From Chryseobacterium sp. StRB126 (GTDB lineage Bacteria; Bacteroidota; Bacteroidia; Flavobacteriales; Weeksellaceae): a DNA stretch of 64,000 bases. Each line of letters opens with the position of its first letter. Position 1 is the first letter of the stretch. The notes below the pieces were generated by a model. The model saw nothing but the letters and a program-made list of their open reading frames with translations. It had not been told where the DNA came from and ran no database searches. A program made the position numbers and the translations under genes. Below are positions 1-8,737 of the stretch, one piece after another. Location: assembly GCF_000829375.1 (NCBI RefSeq), contig NZ_AP014624.1:3720001-3784000 (forward strand), given 5' to 3'.

Positions 1-1
1 A

Positions 2-1546
2 GATCCCTGCGACAATAACGTTGTCTTACATGGTGTTGCCATCACCCCTAGTCCCTGGTTCAATGGCTGTCAATATGGTGCCAATTCCGGCTACTGTACC
101 TGGGATAATTATAATGTACAGGGTGCTCTGAACTATAACAAAGCTGTTATAAACAAGCTCAGCAGCACTGCTGATGGCTGGTATCTCAATTACATTCGTC
201 TTCATATTGATCCATATTGGACTAATGATCCTGGTCCAGCTATTCCCGAAAATGATATCTCAAGATTCAATTATAACCGCTTGGTAACGTATACGGATCA
301 GGTGATCATCCCTCTGATCAACCATGCCCGAAGCCGAGGAATGTATGTCATCCTACGCCCACCGGGTGTATGTCCAAGCCGTATTGCTGTAAACGATGCC
401 TATCATAGTTACCTTAAAACCGTATGGACCTTTTTATCACAACATCCGGGTTTAAAGAATGCTGACAATGTGATGTTTGAATTAGCCAACGAACCTGTTG
501 AGATCCAAGGTACAAACGGTACATGGGGAACAACAGGCAATGAACATTTTGCAGCACTCAAAAATTTCTTTCAGCCACTGGTTAACATCATTCGCAACAA
601 CGGGGCTAATAATGTTTGCTGGATTCCGGGTACGGGCTGGCAATCGCATTATCAAGGTTATGTCAATAACCAGATCACAGGAGGTAATATTGGCTACGCT
701 GTTCACATATACCCTGGTTATTGGGGTGGTGTCAACAACTATCAAGCCTTTCAAAATGCATGGAACATCAATGTTAAACCAATTGCAGATATTGCACCGA
801 TCGCCATTACCGAGACCGACTGGGCACCACAGGGATACGGTACCTTCGGCACCGGCACCACCGGCACAGCAGGCGGAAACGGCTTTGGCGCCAATTTAAA
901 ATATATTGTGGATCAAGCCGGTAATGTAAGCTGCAATGTTCTTGCCCCGGATAATCTCCTCCACAAGGGCGATCCTAATGCAGGAACAGCCTACAACAAC
1001 GATTGGGAAGCCTGCGCCGCACCAACTAAACAGTGGTTCCAGCAATATGCATCCTCCAATTATCCTGTTTCAAACTGTAACACCACCAGTAGTCTGGTTA
1101 ATAATGGTGTTTACGAAATTGAATTTCAGACCGATTCTAATAAAGTACTTGATCTGAAATCGGGAGAGGACGCCAATGGCGCAGTATTAAGACCATGGAC
1201 AAGGAATGGAGCTACGGCACAGCGATGGGTTGCTATTGACGCAGGTAATGGCTACTGGCGTTTTATATCTAAAGCAAGTACAACAAACCGTTGCATTGAT
1301 TTGGCAAGTAACAGTAATACCCTGGGAACTTCAATCCGGCTTTGGCAAAGCTATAGTAACGATGCACAGAGCTGGCAGGTAGTTGCTGTCTCCAATGGTT
1401 ATTACAAAATACTATCCAAGGTGGATCCTACACGTGGCTGGGATATTCCTAACTGTACCATGGACGGTAATTCAAATTTACACCTTTGGGATTATTATGG
1501 TACCTCCTGTCAGTTGTTCAAGTTCAAATATATCGGGATGAACTAG
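2..1546 (+). CDS. GH5 endoglucanase with ricin-type beta-trefoil domain (5' end outside window)
   Basis: The reading frame is open from the first bases of the window, so the N-terminus and signal peptide are missing. A TTG codon at 281 is internal and not the start. The GH5 (cellulase) TIM barrel covers roughly the first 350 visible residues. It shows the IRLHID strand, the FELANEP motif with the acid/base Glu, the VHIYPGYWGG stretch and ITETDW with the nucleophile Glu. A ricin-type beta-trefoil (CBM13-like) module follows, with repeated QRW/QSW-type motifs. The enzyme is expected to be secreted and to cut beta-1,4-glucan or a related beta-glycan. It is convergent with the xylan locus and separated from it by a terminator, so it is a neighbour and not part of that operon. 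No T9SS tail is visible at its C-terminus. The exact GH5 subfamily and substrate are not resolved. Confidence 0.9.
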   Translation, partial: DPCDNNVVLHGVAITPSPWFNGCQYGANSGYCTWDNYNVQGALNYNKAVINKLSSTADGWYLNYIRLHIDPYWTNDPGPAIPENDISRFNYNRLVTYTDQVIIPLINHARSRGMYVILRPPGVCPSRIAVNDAYHSYLKTVWTFLSQHPGLKNADNVMFELANEPVEIQGTNGTWGTTGNEHFAALKNFFQPLVNIIRNNGANNVCWIPGTGWQSHYQGYVNNQITGGNIGYAVHIYPGYWGGVNNYQAFQNAWNINVKPIADIAPIAITETDWAPQGYGTFGTGTTGTAGGNGFGANLKYIVDQAGNVSCNVLAPDNLLHKGDPNAGTAYNNDWEACAAPTKQWFQQYASSNYPVSNCNTTSSLVNNGVYEIEFQTDSNKVLDLKSGEDANGAVLRPWTRNGATAQRWVAIDAGNGYWRFISKASTTNRCIDLASNSNTLGTSIRLWQSYSNDAQSWQVVAVSNGYYKILSKVDPTRGWDIPNCTMDGNSNLHLWDYYGTSCQLFKFKYIGMN

Positions 1547-1560
1547 GTATATCAAAAGAT

Positions 1561-1608
1561 ATGATAAAAAAACAGGATGCTTTTTTAAGCATCCTGTTTT
1601 TTTATCAT
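1561..1608. terminator. Bidirectional rho-independent terminator
   Basis: A perfect 22-bp inverted repeat (1561-1582 and 1587-1608) has a 4-nt T loop and A/T runs on both sides. The core stem is ACAGGATGCTT/AAGCATCCTGT. It lies between two convergent genes, so it can stop transcription from both. Confidence 0.9.
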
Positions 1609-1712
1609 ATGTGAAAAGTCAATTTTGCTTCGCAAGTTAATGGTAAGTTTTTTTAAAAAATTGACAGTGAAACGAATTCACTATTGACTATTCACTTTGT
1701 CATATTCAGTAT

Positions 1713-3440
1713 TTACCAAAACCTTACATATAAAGCAGTCAGTAAAAGCAGTGTCATCACAATCAAAACCAGTGTTCTGTTGTCCACTTTAAACATCGTT
1801 GCATCAATGGCAAAGGCTTTAGGATTTACTTTAGGACCCGCAAGACTGATGAGTATCATGGCAATTATTGTGATAAAAAACGACCATCCCATATTGATCA
1901 GGAAAGGAATCTCGGTAATAGTATGTACCACTCCATTCTCCAGTTTTTCATACGTGAATGCCGTATACATCCAGGTTTCTTTTCCGAAAATACCCACAGC
2001 AAAACTGTTGAAGAAAATGGCCAGGACAAAACCTAAGATCACTCCTACCAAAGCAGCTGTACCAGTCGTTCTTTTCCAGAACATTCCCAGAAGGAACATG
2101 GCAAATACTCCCGGACTGATAAAACCTGTATATTTCTGGATAAAGGTAAAACCTCCTTCTCCACCAATCCCCAAAACGTCTGTCCAGGTAAAGGCTAATG
2201 CTACCATCATCGCAATAATAATAACCCAGCGGCCTGTTCTTACCATCTGAATTTCGGTGGCATCTGCTTTAAGATATTTCTTATAGATATCCAGTGTAAA
2301 AATAGTTGAGATACTGTTTACTTTTCCTGCCAGTGAAGCTACAATTGCTGCCGTCAAAGCGGCAATGGCCAATCCTTTAAGTCCCACAGGCAAAAATCCC
2401 AATATTGCAGAATACGCTCCATCTTTCACTCCGTTGAATCCCGGAAGGTGTCCTTTGGAATATAATACATACGCTGCAATTCCCGGAAGCATAACAATCA
2501 CAGGCATGAATAGCTTCAGAAAACCAGCAAACAGAATTCCGGTTCTTGCCGTTTTCAGGTCTGCTCCCAATGCTCTTTGGGTAATATACTGATTGCATCC
2601 CCAATAATTCAGATTAACAATCCACTGGCCGGCAAAATACATAGCAAGACCTGGCAATACCACATATTTCTGTACCTCCAGGTTCTGAGGCATATCCAAA
2701 GTGGTAGTGGTGGTCGCTGGTTTTTCAAGAATCAGTTTAAAATGCTGCGGAGCCTCATTAATCAGGGTATTGAAACCAGCCAGCGCATTCCCTACAGCCG
2801 CTCCGTTGATTCTCTGGTCCACAATCTGTAAAGCCATATACACCGTTGCAAAACCGCCGATAATAAGAACAGCCACCTGTATAACGTCTGTATACCCGAT
2901 TACTTTCATTCCTCCGAGTCCAATCAGAAGGGCCATAAGCAAAAGGGCGATCATAATACCGTGAAGGTGCTCTCCTCCCAATAAGGTATCAATGGCAAGA
3001 GCTCCGAGATAAAGAATGGAAGTAAGGTTCACGATAACATACAGAAACAGCCAGAATACTGCCATGATGAGTGAAACAGATTTATTATACCTTCTCTCCA
3101 GAAACTGGGGCATGGTATAAATCTTATTTTTAAGATAGATCGGTATAAACCAGACTGCAATAATGATCAGCGCAAGAGCAGCAATCCATTCATAGGCGGC
3201 AACGGCAATTCCGACAAAGAAACCTTCACCGCTCATTCCGATGAACTGTTCAGCGGAGATGTTGGAAGCAATTAAGCTGGCTCCGATAGCCCACCAGGTC
3301 AAAGATCCTTCCGCAAGGAAATAATCCTTACTTCCTGTGGATTCAGATTTTTTCTTTTTATAGATCCATAGTCCGTAGGAGGCTACCACTACGAAATAGA
3401 TCAGGAATATGATGATATCAATAGTTGCTAATTTTCCCAT
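1713..3440 (-). CDS. Sodium/solute symporter (SSS family), probable pentose transporter
   Basis: This 575-residue, very hydrophobic inner-membrane protein belongs to the sodium:solute symporter family (SGLT-like, LeuT fold). The N-terminus shows a membrane helix followed by the family pattern SKDYFLAEGSLTWWAIGASL and then NISAEQFIGMSGEGF. It is the last gene of the araB-araD-araA-epimerase-symporter run, three bases downstream of the epimerase gene. That context suggests L-arabinose (or another aldose released by the locus) as the substrate, driven by Na+. The sugar itself cannot be read from the sequence; xylose or galactose are alternatives. The family and membrane location are secure. Confidence 0.88.
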   Translation of the reverse strand: MGKLATIDIIIFLIYFVVVASYGLWIYKKKKSESTGSKDYFLAEGSLTWWAIGASLIASNISAEQFIGMSGEGFFVGIAVAAYEWIAALALIIIAVWFIPIYLKNKIYTMPQFLERRYNKSVSLIMAVFWLFLYVIVNLTSILYLGALAIDTLLGGEHLHGIMIALLLMALLIGLGGMKVIGYTDVIQVAVLIIGGFATVYMALQIVDQRINGAAVGNALAGFNTLINEAPQHFKLILEKPATTTTTLDMPQNLEVQKYVVLPGLAMYFAGQWIVNLNYWGCNQYITQRALGADLKTARTGILFAGFLKLFMPVIVMLPGIAAYVLYSKGHLPGFNGVKDGAYSAILGFLPVGLKGLAIAALTAAIVASLAGKVNSISTIFTLDIYKKYLKADATEIQMVRTGRWVIIIAMMVALAFTWTDVLGIGGEGGFTFIQKYTGFISPGVFAMFLLGMFWKRTTGTAALVGVILGFVLAIFFNSFAVGIFGKETWMYTAFTYEKLENGVVHTITEIPFLINMGWSFFITIIAMILISLAGPKVNPKAFAIDATMFKVDNRTLVLIVMTLLLLTALYVRFW

Positions 3441-3443
3441 AGT

Positions 3444-4601
3444 TTAGTTTTTAACGGAGAATTTATAGATGGTTTTCGACTGGTATTTCTGCCCTGCCTT
3501 CAATTCTGTGGAAGGGAAAGAAGGCTGGTTCGGTGAATCCGGGAAATGCTGGGTTTCCAGGCAGAATCCTGTTCTGAATTCATTTTTACCTCCTGTTTTG
3601 GTATCAAACTTTCCGTCAAGAAAATTACCGGAATAAAACTGTACACCAGGTTCATCTGTAAAGACTTCCATCAGTCTTCCTGTTTCCAGATGATAGACTT
3701 TGGCTATGCTTCTGAGACCCTTACCATTCAGAATCCAGTTGTGATCATATCCTTTTCCTTTTTTCAGCTGATCATCGTCTGCATTGATATCTTTTCCGAT
3801 GGGTTTTGAAACCGTGAAATCAAAGGGAGTTCCTTTTACCGCTTTCTGCTCACCGGTAGGAATCAGAGTTTCATTCACAGGTAAAAACTTATCTGCATTA
3901 ATCTGCATTTCATGATCGGTAATCGTTTTAGTAAAATTTCCGGACAGGTTAAAATAAGAATGCTGGGTAAGATTCACCACTGTAGGCTTATCGGTTTCTG
4001 CTTCATAGGAAATTTCCAAAGCATTATCGTCTGTAAGCGTGTAGAAAACGGTTGTTGTTAATTTTCCCGGATATCCTTCTTCACCATCTGCACTGGTATA
4101 AGATAATTTCAATGTCGGAAATTTCGCATCTTTTACGGCCTCAATATTCCAGAATCTGGTATGAAATCCTTCTTTTCCTCCGTGAAGACTATTGGGACCG
4201 TCATTTTTATCAATTTCGTAAGTTTTCCCTTCCAGTGTAAACTTTGCATTGGCAATCCTGTTGCCGTATCTTCCGATCAAAGCCCCGAAATAATAAGGGT
4301 TGCCATCAAAATATCCTTCTGGTTTTGTAAAGCCAAGCACTACATCTTCGTATTTCCCATTCTTATCAGGTACGGTTAAAGAAGTGATAATCCCACCGAA
4401 GTTGATGACCTCAACTTTCATCCCGTTTTTATTGGTCAAAGTATATTTTTTAATAGAATCGTCTTTTGGCGTAACTCCATAGTCTGAAGTAGAAATGTTC
4501 TCCATTTTTCCTGAAATATCCTGTTTATTATTTTCTTTTTTACAGCCGAAAATAATTAAAAATAATAAAATAAAAATGCCATTATGTGTTGTTTTTTTCA
4601 T
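3444..4601 (-). CDS. galM: Aldose 1-epimerase (mutarotase), lipoprotein
   Basis: This GalM-type mutarotase interconverts alpha and beta anomers of free aldoses. The N-terminus has a lipoprotein signal peptide ending in a lipobox (IIFGC-KK), so the protein is anchored to a membrane and probably faces the periplasm. Family motifs are visible: GRYGNRIANAKF, NSLHGGKEGFHTRFW with a catalytic His, TQHSYFNLSG with a second His, DHNW, and a C-terminal FRTGFCLETQHFPDSPN block with the catalytic Glu. At 385 residues it has the usual length. It sits between araA and the symporter, so it probably prepares arabinose or galactose anomers for uptake and isomerisation. Confidence 0.92.
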   Translation of the reverse strand: MKKTTHNGIFILLFLIIFGCKKENNKQDISGKMENISTSDYGVTPKDDSIKKYTLTNKNGMKVEVINFGGIITSLTVPDKNGKYEDVVLGFTKPEGYFDGNPYYFGALIGRYGNRIANAKFTLEGKTYEIDKNDGPNSLHGGKEGFHTRFWNIEAVKDAKFPTLKLSYTSADGEEGYPGKLTTTVFYTLTDDNALEISYEAETDKPTVVNLTQHSYFNLSGNFTKTITDHEMQINADKFLPVNETLIPTGEQKAVKGTPFDFTVSKPIGKDINADDDQLKKGKGYDHNWILNGKGLRSIAKVYHLETGRLMEVFTDEPGVQFYSGNFLDGKFDTKTGGKNEFRTGFCLETQHFPDSPNQPSFPSTELKAGQKYQSKTIYKFSVKN

Positions 4602-4628
4602 AATTATTTACATATTTTTTAAAATTAA

Positions 4629-6125
4629 TTAACGATAATACATTTCATTCCAACGAAGTGTATTTTTAAAATCACGTATTCTGGTATCTTCATCAATGAC
4701 TAATGATTCAATGCCTGCTATCTCAGCAAAATCTTCCAGCTGTTCTGCTGAAATATTTTCACTGTAACATGTATGGTGTGCACCTCCTGCCAGTATCCAG
4801 GCTTCTGCAGCCGTATATAAATCAGGAAGTGGTTTCCACAAAACTCTTGCTACCGGAAGTTTTGGCAGCTCTTCTGTAATTTCCAATGCTCTGGTTTTGT
4901 TGATCAGCAGTCTGAAATGATTTCCAAAGTCCATTAAAGCAGCGTTTAATGAATCAATATTTCCTCTGGAGTTAAAAACGAGACGAACCGGGTCTGCTTT
5001 TCCTCCGATTCCGAGCGGATGGATCTCACATGAAGGTTTTCCGGCTGCCAGCACAGGATCTACTTCCAGCATATGGGAACCTAAAATGGAAGGATTGGAA
5101 GGATCTAAATGATAGGTATAATCTTCCATAAAGGCATTTCCTCCTTCAAGGCCCTGCCCCATTGTTTTCATGGCACGTACCAGTGCTGCTGTTTTCCAGT
5201 CTCCTTCTCCTGCAAATCCGTAGCCCTTCTGCATCAGGCGCTGTACTGCAATTCCAGGCAGCTGTTCCAGGCCGTGAAGGTCTTCAAAGGTATCTGAAAA
5301 TCCTTTAAATCCTCCGTCTTTTAAAAATTTTTCAAGCCCTAATTCAATTTTGGCGGCGGTGTGCAGTGAACTCCTGTTGGCCCCACCTTCCAAAAGGGAG
5401 GCTGCCATGTGATAAGAAGACTCATATTCTTCCATCAGACTTTTTATTTCTCCTTCACCTACAGAATTGATAACGCCTACAAGATCACCAATTCCCCAGG
5501 TATTGACTGAGAAACCGAACCTGGTTTCAGCTTCCACTTTATCACCATCTGTAACGGCTACAAATCGCATATTATCTCCAAATCGTGCAAATTTAGCTCC
5601 CTGCCAGTCGTCCCAACCTGCAGCAACACGGCTCCAGTCGCCAATCTGTTTCTGAACTCTTTCTTCTGACCAGTGCCCTACCACGACTTTTCTGTTCTTT
5701 CGGAGCCTGCTGACCATAAAACCAAATTCACGGTCACCATGAGCGGCCTGGTTGAGATTCATAAAATCCATATCCATGGTAGACCACGGAATATCTCTGT
5801 TGAATTGGGTATGCAGATGCAGAAGAGGTTTCTGTAAAATTTTTAATCCTCTGATCCACATTTTAGCGGGTGAAAAGGTATGCATCCACGTAATTACTCC
5901 TATGCAGTTTTCTGCATGATTGGCTGCTGCAATGGTTTCAAATATCTCTTCGGTAGTTTTTACCGTTGGCTTTACCATAATTTTTACCGGGATAAAAGAA
6001 GATTTTTCCAATTCTGCCACAATTTTTTGTGAGTGGTCTGCTACCTGGGCCAATGTTTCAGGTCCGTATAAATGCTGACTTCCTGTGATGAACCAGACTT
6101 CTTTGGTATTGAGAGGTGTTAACAT
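4629..6125 (-). CDS. araA: L-arabinose isomerase
   Basis: This enzyme converts L-arabinose to L-ribulose in the cytoplasm using a divalent metal. The 498-residue length is typical of the family. The N-terminus [14 protein letters not shown] is diagnostic. The [29 protein letters not shown] and [18 protein letters not shown] blocks are also characteristic. The C-terminal [16 protein letters not shown] segment carries a metal-binding His pair. It follows araB and araD and precedes the epimerase, giving a standard arabinose catabolic operon without any CDS overlaps. Confidence 0.97.
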   Translation of the reverse strand: MLTPLNTKEVWFITGSQHLYGPETLAQVADHSQKIVAELEKSSFIPVKIMVKPTVKTTEEIFETIAAANHAENCIGVITWMHTFSPAKMWIRGLKILQKPLLHLHTQFNRDIPWSTMDMDFMNLNQAAHGDREFGFMVSRLRKNRKVVVGHWSEERVQKQIGDWSRVAAGWDDWQGAKFARFGDNMRFVAVTDGDKVEAETRFGFSVNTWGIGDLVGVINSVGEGEIKSLMEEYESSYHMAASLLEGGANRSSLHTAAKIELGLEKFLKDGGFKGFSDTFEDLHGLEQLPGIAVQRLMQKGYGFAGEGDWKTAALVRAMKTMGQGLEGGNAFMEDYTYHLDPSNPSILGSHMLEVDPVLAAGKPSCEIHPLGIGGKADPVRLVFNSRGNIDSLNAALMDFGNHFRLLINKTRALEITEELPKLPVARVLWKPLPDLYTAAEAWILAGGAHHTCYSENISAEQLEDFAEIAGIESLVIDEDTRIRDFKNTLRWNEMYYR

Positions 6126-6164
6126 AATTTTGTTGATCGTTAATAGTTGTTTATGTTGAAGTGT

Positions 6165-6890
6165 TTAGTGTTTAAATTCCTGTCCGTAATAAGCATTCTT
6201 ACCATGTTTACGTTCATAGTGTTTTTTGATGAGTGAGTCTTTCAGACGTTCTGCATCAGGATTGATCTGTCTGGTGAGATAAGCCATTTCGGCAATGGTC
6301 TCCAGCACTTTACTGTTGTAGACTGCCTTCTCTGCATTTTTCCCCCATGTAAACGGACCGTGGTTTCCAATCAGGACCATTTCTACTTCTTCAGGAGAGA
6401 GTTGTTTTTCTTTAAAGCATTCCAGAATCTGTATTCCTGTATTGTATTCGTAGTTTCCTTCAATGAGTTCATCCCGCATAGGTGGAGCACAGGGAATATC
6501 TGTCGTAAGATGATCTGCATGGGTGGTTCCGAAAACAGGAATATCCATTTGTGCCTGTGCCCAGGCCACGGAATAGATCGCATGAGTGTGGGAAATCCCA
6601 CCGATATTTTCCCAGTTTTTGTACAAGTAAGCATGGGTCTTGGTGTCGGAAGAAGGTCTGAGCCTGCCTTCAATGACATTGGCATCAAAGTCAAGAATCA
6701 CCATATCTTCCGGCTTTAAAATGTCGTAAGGAACACCGCTGGGTTTAATGGCAAAAATGCCTTTATCACGGTCTACAGTGCTTACATTCCCGAAGGTATA
6801 AACCACCAACTTCAGGGCATCCAGCTGCATATTGGCTTCATAACATTCTCTTTGGAGTTCTTTATAGGTATTCATTTGAGTGTCATTCAA
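6165..6890 (-). CDS. araD: L-ribulose-5-phosphate 4-epimerase
   Basis: This is a class II aldolase/adducin-fold epimerase. It converts L-ribulose 5-phosphate to D-xylulose 5-phosphate, the entry point to the pentose phosphate pathway. Zinc ligands are visible in GGISHTHAIYSVAWAQA (HTH) and in a later NHGPFTWG His. The FGTTHADHLTTDIPC segment and the C-terminal AEMAYLTRQINP match AraD. It is 241 residues long, slightly above the roughly 230 of the Escherichia coli enzyme. It lies between araB (18 bp upstream) and araA (39 bp downstream). Confidence 0.96.
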   Translation of the reverse strand: MNDTQMNTYKELQRECYEANMQLDALKLVVYTFGNVSTVDRDKGIFAIKPSGVPYDILKPEDMVILDFDANVIEGRLRPSSDTKTHAYLYKNWENIGGISHTHAIYSVAWAQAQMDIPVFGTTHADHLTTDIPCAPPMRDELIEGNYEYNTGIQILECFKEKQLSPEEVEMVLIGNHGPFTWGKNAEKAVYNSKVLETIAEMAYLTRQINPDAERLKDSLIKKHYERKHGKNAYYGQEFKH

Positions 6891-6908
6891 AAAGTTAAAA
6901 TTGATGAA

Positions 6909-8609
6909 TCAGAAATTCTGAAGTTCTTTCCTGTTGTTTTTCAGCTTGGTATTATATTCTACAAAATCAGCGAGCTTCTGGTATTGCTGCATTAGTTCTC
7001 TGTAGTACTGTACTTCTTCAGCTTTCGGCTGGTATTCCGCTTCAAATCCGGAGCCCATTTTCATGCTGGCATCCTGAACGGTCGGATAAATTCCTGCTGA
7101 TACGGCCGCATAAACAGCAGCCCCCAGCGCAGGAGTCTGGTCCGAAGCGGCAACAACAATCGGCATATCCAGAACATTAGCGAGTGTCTGCATGATAAAC
7201 GGCGATTTCCTTGCTACTCCTCCGATCCCAATCACTTTATTGATTTTCACACCTTCCTCTTCAAAACGGTCAACGATCTTTTTAGCTCCGAAACAAATGG
7301 CATTCACCAAAGCTTTGAAAATATGGGGTGCTTTTGTTCCCAAAGAAAGCTGACTGATCGCTGCTTTAAGTTCCTGATCTGCATCCGGTGTTCTTCTTCC
7401 GTTTACCCAGTCCAAGGCAATCGGAACGGTATCTGAAAGAGGAATTTTTTCTGCTTCAAGGGTTAATTTTTTGATAAGTCCTACCTCCATTTCATCTGCG
7501 AGCTTTGTCTTCTGTTCATCTGAAATATTTTCGGAATGCATCATAACCTGGTGAACCGGCCACATCAGGATATCTTTATACCATGCCAGCACATCTCCAA
7601 AGGCAGACTGCCCTGCTTCAAGCCCTATCAGTCCTGGAATTACGGAGCCGTCAACCTGTCCGCAGATTCCTTTTACCGTTGTATCCCCAATAGCTTCTTG
7701 TGAGGCCACCATAATATCACAGGTAGAAGTTCCCATAATCCTGATCAGTGTATTTTCTTCCACTCTTGCTCCCACAGCTCCTGAATGGGCATCAAAAGTT
7801 CCTACTGTAATAATGGTCTGGGTTGTAAGACCCGTTTTAGCGGCCCATTCTTCATTCAGATATCCTGCTATTTCATCTGAAGTATACGTTTCCCGGTATA
7901 ACCTTCCTCTGAGCTCTCCCAGAGAAGGATCAAGCCTGTTGAGAAACTCTTCAGAGGGCAGACCGTCCCATGACTCGTGCCACATGGCTTTGTGGCCTGC
8001 TGCACAACGGCTTCTTTTGAAGGTGGCCAGGTCTTTATGATCAGATAAAAGGAAAGTCAGATAATCACAGTGTTCCATCCAGCTATAAGCTGCATTTTTT
8101 ACTTCTGCATCTGCTCTGCTGATGTGCAATATTTTAGCCCAGAACCATTCTGAAGAATAAATGCCGCCTTCATATTTTGTATAATCTTCTCCACCCCATG
8201 TTCTTGCCAGGGTATTGATTTCTTCGGCTTCGCGGATGGCGGTGTGGTCTTTCCATAAAACCATCATAGCATTAGGATTCTCTTCAAATCCGGGAACCAA
8301 TGCTAAGGCTACTCCATCACTTGTTACTGGTAGTGGTGAAGAGCCTGTAGTGTCTATACAAATACTGACGATCTGCTCCGGCGGTATCCCGCTTTCTCTT
8401 ACTACTTCTGAAATGGTTTTCTCCAGGCCTTCCATATGATCTGAAGGATGCTGTCTGAAACTATTAGCTGAGGGATTACAAAATTTACCTTCCTTCCATC
8501 TCTGGTAGTAGCTGACTGAAGAAGTTATTTCCGACCCGTTTTCAGTATCAATAAGGACGGCCCGTACGGAGTCTGTACCATAGTCCAGCCCGATAACATA
8601 TTTTTTCAT
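6909..8609 (-). CDS. araB: Ribulokinase
   Basis: This FGGY-family carbohydrate kinase phosphorylates L-ribulose to L-ribulose 5-phosphate. The N-terminal phosphate-binding loop YVIGLDYGTDSVRAVLID is present. So are the GTFDAHSGAVGA segment with the catalytic Asp, IMGTSTCDIM, and the C-terminal GGVARKSPFIMQTLANVL adenosine motif. The length of 566 residues fits ribulokinase and exceeds xylulokinase. It is the first gene of the arabinose operon. A -7 element and a candidate operator precede it, and that operator sequence recurs upstream of the Nudix regulator gene at the other end of the locus. Confidence 0.96.
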   Translation of the reverse strand: MKKYVIGLDYGTDSVRAVLIDTENGSEITSSVSYYQRWKEGKFCNPSANSFRQHPSDHMEGLEKTISEVVRESGIPPEQIVSICIDTTGSSPLPVTSDGVALALVPGFEENPNAMMVLWKDHTAIREAEEINTLARTWGGEDYTKYEGGIYSSEWFWAKILHISRADAEVKNAAYSWMEHCDYLTFLLSDHKDLATFKRSRCAAGHKAMWHESWDGLPSEEFLNRLDPSLGELRGRLYRETYTSDEIAGYLNEEWAAKTGLTTQTIITVGTFDAHSGAVGARVEENTLIRIMGTSTCDIMVASQEAIGDTTVKGICGQVDGSVIPGLIGLEAGQSAFGDVLAWYKDILMWPVHQVMMHSENISDEQKTKLADEMEVGLIKKLTLEAEKIPLSDTVPIALDWVNGRRTPDADQELKAAISQLSLGTKAPHIFKALVNAICFGAKKIVDRFEEEGVKINKVIGIGGVARKSPFIMQTLANVLDMPIVVAASDQTPALGAAVYAAVSAGIYPTVQDASMKMGSGFEAEYQPKAEEVQYYRELMQQYQKLADFVEYNTKLKNNRKELQNF

Positions 8610-8664
8610 GGTGGTGAAACGTTTTTAATTAGTGAGATTTCAATTTCTCCTGATGAGATAAAAA

Positions 8665-8713
8665 CAAATATAAGATTCTATTTTAAATAAATGTAAAAAA
8701 CACACTTATTATT
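8665..8713 (-). promoter_or_regulatory. araB promoter with candidate sugar-regulator operator
   Basis: On the - strand, TATATTTG at 8672-8665 matches the Bacteroidota -7 consensus TAnnTTTG and lies about 55 bases before the araB start. Immediately upstream, 8681-8713 matches 44261-44293 at 30 of 33 positions in the same orientation. The shared core is AAATGTAAAAAACACACTT. I see no clear -33 TTG. The operator role is an inference from the repeated sequence and its position. Confidence 0.55.
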
Positions 8714-8737
8714 TATAATAATTTAATTATCAATTAA

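Noticed and set aside
1684..2250. 188-codon open frame on the + strand
   Set aside because: It lies opposite the symporter gene and has no domain-like pattern; it mirrors the codon bias of the real gene.
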